A stretch of 64,000 bases of DNA, from assembly GCF_040105105.1 (NCBI RefSeq), contig NZ_CP157677.1, positions 143,595 to 207,594 of the forward strand, in the 5' to 3' direction. Source of the stretch: Polaromonas hydrogenivorans. GTDB taxonomy: Bacteria > Pseudomonadota > Gammaproteobacteria > Burkholderiales > Burkholderiaceae_C. Below the pieces are notes generated by a model that was not told the DNA's origin, searched no databases, and was given only the letters and a program-made list of their open reading frames with translations. Below are positions 17,008 to 25,474 of this stretch, in pieces (the first letter of the stretch is position 1; each line of letters starts with the position of its first letter). Both the position numbers and the translations under genes were made by a program.

Positions 17008-18333
17008 TTGTCGCCTCCGATTTTCCGCGGGTTATCCGCAGCGCAAGCGCCATTTCATGCACAGAAAACCTCATTCCCATCACTCCACCGAATTCAAGGA
17101 GCAGGCACTGCTCAAAGCCCGCCATCGCGGCGCGCGTTCAATTCTGAGCCTTGCCAGCGAGCTGAACATGTCTGCCGGCACCCTCAAGCGATGGGTGCTG
17201 GACTCGGCCAAGGCCGGCGAACAGGCACTCGGGGAGACAAGCCCTGCGCTGGACGGCCCGGCTGCATCTTGGTCGCCATCGCAGCGCCTGAGGGCTCTGC
17301 AGGAAAGCTACGCATTCAATGGCCCGGCACTGGCGGCGTGGTGCCGCGAGCGTGGTGTGTTCGAGCACCAGTTGGTGCAGTGGCGCGAAGAGTTTTGCAC
17401 CCCGGTCGCGCCCGCCTCGCGCGAGGCAACGGGTGCCTTTCGAGAACTCCAGCGTCAGCACGAGCAGCTCCAGCGTGAATTGCGGCGCAAGGAAAAAGCG
17501 CTGGCCGAGGTAGCCGCCTTGCTGGTGTTGCAAAAAAACTTCCAGGCGCTGCTGGAGGGCGCGGACAAATGACGTCCGTCCAGCAGCGCCAAAAGTTGCT
17601 CGGCCTGATCGGCAAGGCCTGCGCCGACGGGGCGCGCTTGAAGCCGGCTTGCCATCAAATCGGGCTGTCCTGCCGTAGCGTGCAGCGCTGGCAGCGCACG
17701 CAGGCGGCCGAGGGCGACCAGCGTCCTTCGGGCAAGCGGCGCTATGTGTGCCCGCCCAACAAGCTGCGCGAGGACGAGCGCCAGGCGGTGATGGCCACGC
17801 TCAACAGCGAAGCGTTCAAGGACTTGCCGCCGAGCCAAGTCGTGCCTCGCCTGGCCGACCGCGGCGTCTATGTGGCCTCGGAGTCCACGATGTACCGAAT
17901 ACTTCGACAGCAGGGCCAACTGGGCCATCGACGCTCGGAGCGCGCAGCGCAAAAGCGAAGCCGGCCGCGCGCCCTTGCCGCCACCGGAGCCGATCAGGTG
18001 TTCTGCTGGGATATCACGTATCTGCCCACTCAGGTGCGCGGCCAGCACTTTTACCTGTACCTGTTCGAGGATTTGTTCAGCCGCAAGATCGTGGGCTGGC
18101 AGGTGTTTGACTGCGAGAGCGCCGAGCTGGCCAGCCAGTTGCTGCGTGACATCTGTGAGAGCCAGGGCATTCGCCCGGGCCAGCTGACGGTGCATTCGGA
18201 CAACGGCTCGCCCATGAAGGGCGAGACCATGCTGGCGGCCATGCAGCGCCTGGGCGTGGCGCACACGCGCAGCCGTCCGTCCGTGAGCAATGACAATCCG
18301 TACGTCGAATCAGCGTTCAGAACGCTGAAGTAC
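16990..18333 (+). mobile_element. IS3 copy B2, truncated, second unit of tandem array
   Basis: This 1344-bp unit has the same left end and the same 3' truncation point (after GAAGTAC) as the first unit. Identical junctions mean that this unit was duplicated as a block rather than formed by two separate insertions. Confidence 0.93.
17057..17572 (+). CDS. IS3 orfA (copy B2)
   Basis: A 171-aa OrfA identical in translation to the other full copies, with HTH, coiled coil and A-AAA-AAC slip site. Confidence 0.9.
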   Translation: MHRKPHSHHSTEFKEQALLKARHRGARSILSLASELNMSAGTLKRWVLDSAKAGEQALGETSPALDGPAASWSPSQRLRALQESYAFNGPALAAWCRERGVFEHQLVQWREEFCTPVAPASREATGAFRELQRQHEQLQRELRRKEKALAEVAALLVLQKNFQALLEGADK

Positions 18334-18351
18334 CCCCCTGTGTCAGACTAG
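17569..18351 (+). pseudogene. IS3 orfB, 3'-truncated (copy B2)
   Basis: Same truncation and same five-residue foreign tail (P-P-V-S-D) as the orfB at 16225. The catalytic triad is kept; the C-terminal region is lost. Confidence 0.88.
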
Positions 18352-18400
18352 TTGTCGCCTCCGATTTTCCGCGGGTTATCCGCAGCGCAAGCGCCATTTC

Positions 18401-18916
18401 ATGCACAGAAAACCTCATTCCCATCACTCCACCGAATTCAAGGAGCAGGCACTGCTCAAAGCCCGCCATCGCGGCGCGCGTTCAATTCTGAGCCTTGCCA
18501 GCGAGCTGAACATGTCTGCCGGCACCCTCAAGCGATGGGTGCTGGACTCGGCCAAGGCCGGCGAACAGGCACTCGGGGAGACAAGCCCTGCGCTGGACGG
18601 CCCGGCTGCATCTTGGTCGCCATCGCAGCGCCTGAGGGCTCTGCAGGAAAGCTACGCATTCAATGGCCCGGCACTGGCGGCGTGGTGCCGCGAGCGTGGT
18701 GTGTTCGAGCACCAGTTGGTGCAGTGGCGCGAAGAGTTTTGCACCCCGGTCGCGCCCGCCTCGCGCGAGGCAACGGGTGCCTTTCGAGAACTCCAGCGTC
18801 AGCACGAGCAGCTCCAGCGTGAATTGCGGCGCAAGGAAAAAGCGCTGGCCGAGGTAGCCGCCTTGCTGGTGTTGCAAAAAAACTTCCAGGCGCTGCTGGA
18901 GGGCGCGGACAAATGA
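18401..18916 (+). CDS. IS3 orfA (copy B3)
   Basis: The 171-aa OrfA has an N-terminal HTH that should bind the element ends and a C-terminal coiled coil for dimerisation. The heptamer A-AAA-AAC at 18877-18883 is in phase (CAA AAA AAC) for -1 slippage, and the -1 frame is open from there through the orfB start. This would give an OrfAB fusion, the active transposase in IS3 elements. The stop overlaps the orfB ATG (ATGA), so orfB can also be made by coupling. Confidence 0.92.
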   Translation: MHRKPHSHHSTEFKEQALLKARHRGARSILSLASELNMSAGTLKRWVLDSAKAGEQALGETSPALDGPAASWSPSQRLRALQESYAFNGPALAAWCRERGVFEHQLVQWREEFCTPVAPASREATGAFRELQRQHEQLQRELRRKEKALAEVAALLVLQKNFQALLEGADK

Positions 18917-19989
18917 CGTCCGTCCAGCAGCGCCAAAAGTTGCTCGGCCTGATCGGCAAGGCCTGCGCCGACGGGGCGCGCTTGAAGCCGGCTTGCCATC
19001 AAATCGGGCTGTCCTGCCGTAGCGTGCAGCGCTGGCAGCGCACGCAGGCGGCCGAGGGCGACCAGCGTCCTTCGGGCAAGCGGCGCTATGTGTGCCCGCC
19101 CAACAAGCTGCGCGAGGACGAGCGCCAGGCGGTGATGGCCACGCTCAACAGCGAAGCGTTCAAGGACTTGCCGCCGAGCCAAGTCGTGCCTCGCCTGGCC
19201 GACCGCGGCGTCTATGTGGCCTCGGAGTCCACGATGTACCGAATACTTCGACAGCAGGGCCAACTGGGCCATCGACGCTCGGAGCGCGCAGCGCAAAAGC
19301 GAAGCCGGCCGCGCGCCCTTGCCGCCACCGGAGCCGATCAGGTGTTCTGCTGGGATATCACGTATCTGCCCACTCAGGTGCGCGGCCAGCACTTTTACCT
19401 GTACCTGTTCGAGGATTTGTTCAGCCGCAAGATCGTGGGCTGGCAGGTGTTTGACTGCGAGAGCGCCGAGCTGGCCAGCCAGTTGCTGCGTGACATCTGT
19501 GAGAGCCAGGGCATTCGCCCGGGCCAGCTGACGGTGCATTCGGACAACGGCTCGCCCATGAAGGGCGAGACCATGCTGGCGGCCATGCAGCGCCTGGGCG
19601 TGGCGCACACGCGCAGCCGTCCGTCCGTGAGCAATGACAATCCGTACGTCGAATCAGCGTTCAGAACGCTGAAGTACCGCCCCGAACTGCCTGTCAAGCC
19701 GTTCGAGAACCTGCTGGCCGCAAGGCGCTGGGTCACCGAGCTGGCCCATTGGTACAACCACGAGCATCGCCACAGCGCCATTGGCTTCGTGACACCGGCG
19801 CAGCGCCATGCCGGCCTGGACCGGGCACTGCTTGAGCAGCGCGCGCTCGTCTATGAACAGGCCCGCCAGGAAAATCCTCAGCGCTGGTCAGGGCAGCCTC
19901 GCCAGTGGGCGCATGTCGATGTCGTGCACCTCAACCCAGAAACCAAGCAACAAACCAAGGAGCCTGAATCCAAGCAAAAAACAGCCTGA
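18913..19989 (+). CDS. IS3 orfB, DDE transposase (copy B3)
   Basis: The 358-aa catalytic subunit has an N-terminal HTH-21-like part (S-T-M-Y-R-I-L-R-Q-Q-G) and an rve integrase core with D in C-W-D-I-T-Y-L, D in V-H-S-D-N-G-S and E in N-P-Y-V-E-S-A-F 35 residues later, as in IS3 enzymes. W-Y-N-H-E-H-R-H-S-A-I-G-F-V-T-P follows. The polar C-terminal tail ends near the right terminal repeat. Confidence 0.93.
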   Translation: MTSVQQRQKLLGLIGKACADGARLKPACHQIGLSCRSVQRWQRTQAAEGDQRPSGKRRYVCPPNKLREDERQAVMATLNSEAFKDLPPSQVVPRLADRGVYVASESTMYRILRQQGQLGHRRSERAAQKRSRPRALAATGADQVFCWDITYLPTQVRGQHFYLYLFEDLFSRKIVGWQVFDCESAELASQLLRDICESQGIRPGQLTVHSDNGSPMKGETMLAAMQRLGVAHTRSRPSVSNDNPYVESAFRTLKYRPELPVKPFENLLAARRWVTELAHWYNHEHRHSAIGFVTPAQRHAGLDRALLEQRALVYEQARQENPQRWSGQPRQWAHVDVVHLNPETKQQTKEPESKQKTA

Positions 19990-20029
19990 CTCACTTCACT
20001 TCAGGCGACAACTTCCTTGACAGCCACCG

Positions 20030-20347
20030 GACGCAAAACCAGAGCAATGCGGTGAACTGCAGTTCCTGACAGCAAACGACACGGGTCAGCTTGCCGCGTT
20101 CCGCACGCCAAGCCTGCGCAATGTTGCCGCCAGGCCTCCCTACATGCATGCCGGCCAGTTCGCCAGCCTTGATGAGGTTGTGCAGCACTACGCCTCTTCG
20201 CCCAAAGCCATCATCGGCCACAGCGAACTGGCGCAGCCCGGGCAAAAGCACGCGCAGCGGCAAAGCATCCGCCTCTCCGCCGACGACGTCAAGGATCTTG
20301 CCGCGTTCCTGGGCACGCTCACAGGCCCGGTTATTCAGCCCAGGTGA
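20030..20347 (+). pseudogene. Di-heme cytochrome c peroxidase family, 3' part
   Basis: The frame is open from the IS3 right end: C-G-E-L-Q-F-L-T-A-N-D...A-F-R-T-P-S-L-R-N-V-A-A-R-P-P-Y-M-H-A-G-Q-F, then L-A-A-F-L-G-T-L-T. This is the conserved C-terminal third of MauG/CcpA-type peroxidases, with the methionine/histidine ligand region Y-M-H. It continues the gene at 14994, minus roughly a hundred residues that include the second CxxCH. Confidence 0.85.
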
Positions 20348-21156
20348 TGCTGCGGCATTCGCGAGCGGCTACTAAGCGGGCCGTTCATCTGCAAGGCCGA
20401 GGGCGCCAGACCAAACATCGAGCGTGCCGTGCGAGAAAGGTGCGCCGAGTCGGCGAACCCGGCAGCATGGGCTGCGCTCGACAGCGTCTGGCCCTGCATC
20501 AAAAGCGTCCAGACATGCAAGAGCCGTCGCCACAATAGGTAGGTCCGCAAGGGCATGCCGGTTTCTTCGACGAAGAGATGCCGGAAGCGCCCCGCAGACA
20601 GGTTCGCGGCTTCAGCGACCTCGGACAGCAAGACGGTTTGGCCCACCCGTTGGCCGATATATTCAACCGCCGCCAATACGCGCGGGTCCGATGGCTTGCG
20701 CAAGGTGGTCCCGGAAATGTTATGCACGAGTTCAAGGCACGCGGCTTTGACCGCGTCGTAGCTCTTTTCAATGCGCCAAGCCATGGCCAGGCGCCGGGTA
20801 GCCGCTGCAACGAAGTCGGCATCGAGCAGCTCAAGCCTGCCTTGCAGCCTTGAGGAAAGTGCCTTGCCTTCGGGTGTCTCTGGCTCGATGAACAGCACAG
20901 CGCTCCATTCGCAGTCATTGACGTCAATGCTGTGCGTCGCTCGCGAGGGGACCAGCGCTGCCGGGCAGGTTTGCCACTCGCCTCGCCGGCCGAACTGAAC
21001 GCGCAGTCCTGTCGGCGCGCCAATCACAAGCTGTATCGCGTAATGAGCGTGAGGCGAAATGGGCGCGCCCCCGCCCCCACCTTCGCCGATGAACCCGCAC
21101 CCCCCCGTCCAGGCGACAAAGTCGCCTCGGTAGCGGTTGATGATTGGAGCTTCCAA
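20335..21156 (-). CDS. AraC-family transcriptional regulator
   Basis: The 273-aa protein has an N-terminal cupin-like sensor (P-H-A-H-Y-A-I-Q-L-V-I near residue 35) and a C-terminal double HTH from about 160: V-G-Q-T-V-L-L-S-E-V-A-E-A-A-N-L-S-A-G-R-F-R-H-L-F, then L-S-S-A-A-H-A-A-G-F-A-D-S-A-H-L-S-R. The start is TTG at 21156 (I-I-N-R-Y-R-G follows); no better start is visible. Its 3' end overlaps the end of the peroxidase remnant by 13 bp in convergent orientation. The membrane protein upstream on the same strand may be co-transcribed. Confidence 0.85.
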   Translation of the reverse strand: MEAPIINRYRGDFVAWTGGCGFIGEGGGGGAPISPHAHYAIQLVIGAPTGLRVQFGRRGEWQTCPAALVPSRATHSIDVNDCEWSAVLFIEPETPEGKALSSRLQGRLELLDADFVAAATRRLAMAWRIEKSYDAVKAACLELVHNISGTTLRKPSDPRVLAAVEYIGQRVGQTVLLSEVAEAANLSAGRFRHLFVEETGMPLRTYLLWRRLLHVWTLLMQGQTLSSAAHAAGFADSAHLSRTARSMFGLAPSALQMNGPLSSRSRMPQHHLG

Positions 21157-21278
21157 GGCAGATTTCCAGATTCAGTCCTTAGTCTACCCAACCTGACCAA
21201 GCGCAGTTTAAAAAGCTGATGGCCCTGGTTGACGACAATTACTTGGGCCAGTTAGGCTTCGCTGTTGTTGGCCACGGC

Positions 21279-21692
21279 TTACTCATGGCTGCGAAGACGA
21301 AGGCGTGGCATAACTGCAAAGACCAGCAGCAAGGCAATGTAAACAGAGCCTGAAACCTTGTCTCGGCTATTGAGGAATTCGGCAAGCGTCTGGCTCTGGA
21401 GGACAACTGCAAGGCCGAGTTCGGAGCAGACCGACAAGGCAAGCGCAAGAACCCCAGCGGCCAGGGAACGGCCAGGCGAACATATTGCAGGAAAACGCCG
21501 AAGGATGAAGCCAGCAGCAAGGAAGATGACAGTTGCCATGATGGGCATCTCTGCGAGTTCCGCCCAGCGTTCGCCTATGCGTGGTACGAGAAAGGGGACT
21601 CGAAAGACACCAAGCACGAAGCCAGTACCAAGCACGATGGCGAAGTACGTAAGCCCAGCGCGAATAGTCTTGTTCAAGGGGTGGACCGCCAA
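21279..21692 (-). CDS. Small integral membrane protein, unknown
   Basis: The 137-aa protein has four hydrophobic segments (about residues 13-33, 47-62, 75-98 and 113-130) and ends R-L-R-L-R-S-H-E. The second loop holds R-I-G-E-R-W-A-E-L-A-E. I do not recognise a named family with certainty. The start appears to be TTG at 21692. It is upstream of and on the same strand as the AraC gene, with about 120 bp between. Confidence 0.6.
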   Translation of the reverse strand: MAVHPLNKTIRAGLTYFAIVLGTGFVLGVFRVPFLVPRIGERWAELAEMPIMATVIFLAAGFILRRFPAICSPGRSLAAGVLALALSVCSELGLAVVLQSQTLAEFLNSRDKVSGSVYIALLLVFAVMPRLRLRSHE

Positions 21693-21763
21693 ATGGGTGA
21701 GTAGCGAGACTTAACGTCCGCGCCCTGCCGACGCCGCAGGCAGTCGGATGAAGCAACGAGACA

Positions 21764-22164
21764 AGACATGGCCAAATTCACATCGGTCTTTTTTTCCTCG
21801 ATCTTCCAGACCCTTACCCGGTCATTCCTGCGTAGGGTATGCCGTCGCGAAAGACAGGAACCAGGGCGCCGCTGTTGTCCATGCTGTGGGTTCCGAGAAC
21901 GATGGAAAAGCGTTCTGGATACAGGGTTTGCAGCGCCCGGTGGTACGCTTGCTGTGCCTGCACCGAGGCGTTGCCGTGCGAGGCAAAGCGCGCCAGGGCA
22001 TGCGCACTGAAGAGCTTGACCGCATCGATGCGAGCGACACCGTCCTGAACGGTCAGCAGGTCATCGAACAGCCGCACCAGGTCGAGCCACTTGTACGGCG
22101 TATTGCGCAACCGGCCGTAATGCAAGTTGTAGCCGTCGACGTAGACGGCCGTTTTCTTTGTCAC
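21764..22164 (-). pseudogene. NYN-domain (PIN-like) nuclease, frameshifted and truncated
   Basis: From a GTG at 22164 the frame reads K-K-T-A-V-Y-V-D-G-Y-N-L-H-Y-G-R-L, the metal-binding start of NYN-domain ribonucleases, and continues to V-P-V-F-R-D-G-I-P-Y-A. There a one-base loss shifts the frame to an early TAA. The next frame carries the expected N-D-R-V-R-V-W-K-I-E-E-K-K-T-D-V-N-L-A-M near 21765-21815. The remaining C-terminal half is missing. In intact members this domain degrades or processes RNA. Confidence 0.8.
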
Positions 22165-22198
22165 CAAAGTGGCTCTCTGAAAAAGCAATCGGGCATGA

Positions 22199-22224
22199 AA
22201 AAACCGCCTTTGAGCGGTTTTTTT
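22199..22224. terminator. Bidirectional rho-independent terminator
   Basis: A stem AAAACCGC(C)/GCGGTTTT with a short TTTGA loop is flanked by A's on one side and T's on the other, so it can terminate in both directions. It separates the NYN gene from the enoyl-CoA hydratase gene. Confidence 0.8.
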
Positions 22225-22432
22225 CGTCCTGAGCCGGGAGCCAATTGAATGACGCGGCAAAGGAGGAGTGGTGATTTGATTGGAACCATGATGGGTACCA
22301 AAGTCAATTTCTGCCCAGCCTTCAGAGCCACAGCCATCACATTCCACCAATTTCATTATGTTAAGTTTAGGCTGAAAGGCGGCCCTCACGCGGCAAACAG
22401 GTGGTGCGGGGTCAGGCGTCTCGGTTAGTCCG

Positions 22433-23239
22433 TCAAAAATTGGCCTGCGCTGCAGCAGCTTGCGAAAACTCTGGCGTGCGTTTTTCCATGAAGGCGGCGA
22501 TGCCCTCGCGGTGTTCGGCAGAATCGGCGTAGTCATAGGCAGCGGCTATCAGATCAGTCGCTTGTTGCGTAGGCAGGACATGCGCCAGCGCCCTGAAACA
22601 GGCCTTGTTCATGCGGGCGGCCTGCGGCGCCAGCTCGATGATGCGCGCCACGCGCTCGAGCGCTGCGGCGCTCACCCTGGAGGCCGGCACCACCTGACTC
22701 AGAAAACCGCGCTGCTTCATCTCGGCCGCATCGAACACGGCGGCGCTCAGCAGCATCTCGCGCGCCGTCAGCTCGCCCACGGCACACATCACCAGCGCCG
22801 CCTCGCGCGGGGCCATCGGAAAGCCGAGCTTGGCAATCGGCGCACCAAAACGGGATGTAGCTGCGGCAATGCGCAGGTCGCAGCAGCTGGCCATCTCGAC
22901 GCCCGCGCCCATGCAGTTACCCTCTATCTGCGCGACGATGGGCACGTCGCAGTCGAGCATGGCCTTGAGCCCGCCCCAGATATAGCTTTCATGAAACTCG
23001 CGCAGGCGGGCCTCCTCGAAGCGAAAGTCGGCGTATTCGGAGATGTCGCCACCGGCCGAAAAGTGCCCGCCTTCTCCCAGCATCAGCACGCAGCGCACGT
23101 CGCGGTGCTGCTGGATGCGTTCGAAAGCGGTGCGCAACTGGCGCCACATCACGCGCGACATGGCGTTGAACTTGCCGTGGTGGATTAGCGTGACCGTGGC
23201 CACTTCATCGACGATGTTCAGGGAAACTGTGCGGTTCAT
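22433..23239 (-). CDS. Enoyl-CoA hydratase/isomerase family protein
   Basis: The 268-aa crotonase-fold protein starts at ATG 23239, 9 nt after AGGAG. The oxyanion-hole and CoA-binding segments are visible: H-F-S-A-G-G-D-I-S-E near 66-75 and I-E-G-N-C-M-G-A-G-V-E-M-A-S-C-C-D-L-R-I-A near 109-129. F-G-A-P-I-A-K-L-G follows. The glutamate of G-V-E-M is in a place usual for hydratases; the substrate cannot be told. It would act in fatty- or aromatic-acid beta-oxidation. No other beta-oxidation gene is adjacent. Confidence 0.88.
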   Translation of the reverse strand: MNRTVSLNIVDEVATVTLIHHGKFNAMSRVMWRQLRTAFERIQQHRDVRCVLMLGEGGHFSAGGDISEYADFRFEEARLREFHESYIWGGLKAMLDCDVPIVAQIEGNCMGAGVEMASCCDLRIAAATSRFGAPIAKLGFPMAPREAALVMCAVGELTAREMLLSAAVFDAAEMKQRGFLSQVVPASRVSAAALERVARIIELAPQAARMNKACFRALAHVLPTQQATDLIAAAYDYADSAEHREGIAAFMEKRTPEFSQAAAAQANF

Positions 23240-23556
23240 AAAGGTAACTCCTGCGATGCCATCAAAGGCATAGTTACTATCAAATAAATAGCAGCTTGTG
23301 GCCGTACTATTTGCGTAACAGGTGTTTTGAGTCCAACACCTGGAGTCTTGCGGCATACACCGTTGCAAGGCACTTGAAACAGCGGGCACCAAGCGGTGCT
23401 GGTGGCCGTGTTTACTTGCGTTTGCGACTGGGAAGCGCCTTGGTGCGCCGCAGCAGACCCGGCTTCAGTCACGCAAGAGTCAGGCCATGGGCTTGGCGGC
23501 AAGGGCTGGAGCCGCCTTCCCCGTCATTAGCCTGAAGACAGGTGGCGGGTAGTCGA
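23240..23556. other. Intergenic, no gene recognised
   Basis: This 317-bp stretch upstream of the enoyl-CoA hydratase holds its AGGAG site next to 23240. The rest has no recognisable frame and no clear hairpin. Confidence 0.5.
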
Positions 23557-24633
23557 TCATCTGGGGGCCGCTGTGCGCAAGGCCGCCTTGGGAGCTGCGG
23601 CGTTGATCGCTTCCTGCAAGGCCGCGACGCTGGCCAACACTGTGTCCAAGCGCGGGATGTCGCCGAAGATCATTCCCGACATGGCTGCGTAGTCCCGCCC
23701 AAGTGCGCCCTGCATCGCGTCGTCAGGGACCAGCGTGAACGTGCCTACGGCTGCAGATTCCAGTCCCAGGTCCGGGCTGCCGAAGAACAGCCTGGCGTGC
23801 TTTGCGCAGTCGGCGGCAAGACCGTGATCGGCTTGCCAGGCTTGCGCGCCCTGCGCCTGCGCGAGTCGATGAATGTCGTAGTAGTGACGCGATACCCGTT
23901 GGCCTTCGTGCCGCAGTTCTTGACGACGGTCGTACCACTGGCGCAGACCGTGGAGGATGATGACCTTGTCCCAGAACGTTCGTTCCGGTTGCACCGCCCT
24001 GACATTGCGAACGGCAAGGTCCAGATCGTCCAAGTCGGCCGCCACATAAGGCGTCACTGTTGCGGCGATGTGCGGGTCCAGCGCAGATTTGGCACCGGCC
24101 TCGATCTTAACGGCGGCGCGGATGTAATCGCCTTCGGCCCCTGTGACTGCGGGATACCAGAACAGCAGGGTTTGACCGTCCTTGTCGTCGGGGTCTGCCT
24201 CCAGCCGGAAACGTCCTGCGGGAATCGCGGCGGCCGCGATGTCGATGAACTGCGCGGCCAACGGCCCGGCGATGTAGCGCTGGCAGGCATCGCGGATGGC
24301 ATCGAGCCGGGCGCGGCGCTTTTTGCCGCTGAGTCCCTCTAGGTCTTGCGCTTCGACAACCTCACCCAGGTCAGCGCGAAAGACCGTGATGTCGATGTCC
24401 TCGGAGAAGCGAGAGATGAGCCCGAAAGCCTTCGACAGGGAGGTGCCGCCCTTGAACAGCAGTCGCGGGCCGCCAGGGGGCAGGCCATTGAAGAGCGCGT
24501 CCAGGGTCCAGCAGACCCAGAAGTCCTTCTCGACATTCTGGACAGCGGTGCCCAAGCGCGCCGCCGTACCGAGGAAAAGATCCCGGCGCTCGGCATCGTC
24601 CGCCACGATAACGGCTTGGAAATCAGGGTTCAA
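23557..24633 (-). CDS. Nucleotidyltransferase, AbiEii/AbiGii toxin family
   Basis: The 358-aa protein carries the nucleotidyltransferase motif L-L-F-K-G-G-T-S-L-S-K-A-F (residues 58-70) and the catalytic acidic pair S-E-D-I-D-I (77-82), as in AbiEii-type toxins. A later F-W-D-K-V-I-I-L-H segment is also typical. Such enzymes add nucleotides to RNA targets and abort growth during phage infection. The start is TTG, overlapping the stop of the upstream DUF6088 gene (TTGA), which implies coupled translation. The pair should form a type IV-like toxin-antitoxin and phage-defence unit; this is inferred from the family. Confidence 0.88.
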   Translation of the reverse strand: MNPDFQAVIVADDAERRDLFLGTAARLGTAVQNVEKDFWVCWTLDALFNGLPPGGPRLLFKGGTSLSKAFGLISRFSEDIDITVFRADLGEVVEAQDLEGLSGKKRRARLDAIRDACQRYIAGPLAAQFIDIAAAAIPAGRFRLEADPDDKDGQTLLFWYPAVTGAEGDYIRAAVKIEAGAKSALDPHIAATVTPYVAADLDDLDLAVRNVRAVQPERTFWDKVIILHGLRQWYDRRQELRHEGQRVSRHYYDIHRLAQAQGAQAWQADHGLAADCAKHARLFFGSPDLGLESAAVGTFTLVPDDAMQGALGRDYAAMSGMIFGDIPRLDTVLASVAALQEAINAAAPKAALRTAAPR

Positions 24634-25349
24634 ATAGCCTCCCCGATCGCTCTCTTCGAGCGGGGGCGTTTAGCGCCTACGCTGGTCTGCGGTCGTTTGA
24701 GCACTGTGGCAGTGGCAGTTTTTGGATCGCATCCCGGCAGTTCGCGAACGAGATTTTGCATCCAGGTCGGCAACGTACCAAAGCCTTCCAGAAGGTCCTT
24801 GCGTACGGCATCACCGTGGACCGTATCTGCCAGCAGCTTGCTCAGCTTGCTTAAAATTCGCTGCCGGTCCGTGGCCAAGGTGTCCTTCAACCAGTGCAGA
24901 GCCTGCACGACACGCATCGCCGGCCGGCCGGCCCAGTACAGGCGGCTGGGAGCCGTCTGCTTGAACTCAACAACGAGGTTGTCCAGCTTGACGGACCGTC
25001 GCCGGGCATCCGTATGAATCGTGACGCGGGCGGGCACTGCGTCGGTCAGACCGAGGTCGTTCGCCGCAGTCATGCCGTCAACGAGCAGCCGAAGTTGATC
25101 CCGGCGCGCAATGGCGTCCACGACGGCGCGGTAGTCTGGACTGGTGGGCCGTTTGGTGAGACGGTTGATGGTCGGCCTGTCGTACAGCCCCCTGTCGACA
25201 CGCCGCAGTTCACCATCACGGACCATGCGTTGCAGCGTCTTGTCGATGGCGTCGCGGTTGCCGAAGGCAGCAAAGTCCGTCGGCACCCAGACATGGCCAG
25301 GCCCGTCGGCTTTGATCAGGGATAAAACGGCGGATTTAAGGTCGGACAT
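24630..25349 (-). CDS. DUF6088 protein, AbiEi-like antitoxin
   Basis: The 239-aa protein has an N-terminal winged-helix region (V-P-T-D-F-A-A-F-G-N-R-D-A-I-D-K-T-L-Q-R-M-V...G-E-L-R-R-V-D-R-G-L-Y-D), typical of AbiEi-type antitoxins. A second domain follows with L-V-D-G-M-T-A-A-N-D-L-G-L-T and L-Y-W-A-G-R-P-A-M-R-V-V-Q-A-L-H-W-L. It lies just upstream of the toxin with overlapping codons. AbiEi proteins repress their own promoter; the five TCCGA-type repeats directly upstream (25352-25460) are the likely operators. Confidence 0.82.
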   Translation of the reverse strand: MSDLKSAVLSLIKADGPGHVWVPTDFAAFGNRDAIDKTLQRMVRDGELRRVDRGLYDRPTINRLTKRPTSPDYRAVVDAIARRDQLRLLVDGMTAANDLGLTDAVPARVTIHTDARRRSVKLDNLVVEFKQTAPSRLYWAGRPAMRVVQALHWLKDTLATDRQRILSKLSKLLADTVHGDAVRKDLLEGFGTLPTWMQNLVRELPGCDPKTATATVLKRPQTSVGAKRPRSKRAIGEAI

Positions 25350-25351
25350 GA

Positions 25352-25460
25352 GTGTCCGATATTTGTAAGCGTTTTTCGGACTTTACGCAAGAGTTTTGTC
25401 CGAAAAATATGGTTTATTTCGGACGATCGCATATTTTGTCAGACTTTTATCTGTCCGAAA
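25352..25460. promoter_or_regulatory. Repeat-rich operator of the AbiE-like pair
   Basis: Three direct copies of GTCCGA followed by A/T-rich sequence (near 25354, 25399 and 25453) alternate with two inverted copies TTCGGAC (near 25376 and 25418). The first and last share GTCCGA-n-ATTTGTA. The block starts 3 bp before the DUF6088 start codon, so binding would block translation or transcription start. This fits autoregulation. Confidence 0.65.
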
Positions 25461-25474
25461 TTTGTAGCTTTTCT

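Larger units (their letters stand above)
18334..20029 (+). mobile_element. IS3 copy B3, full length, last unit of tandem array
   Basis: The complete 1696-bp element, from CCCCCTGTG to CCACCG. The array as a whole has no target duplication: the left flank ends GAACA and the right flank begins GACGC, and part of the host gene is missing. It supplies the only intact transposase of the array and could act on the three left ends. Confidence 0.95.

Noticed and set aside
15640..20029. CRISPR-like direct repeats
   Set aside because: The repeats are whole IS3 units of over 1.3 kb, with no short repeat-spacer pattern. No CRISPR array was seen anywhere in the window.
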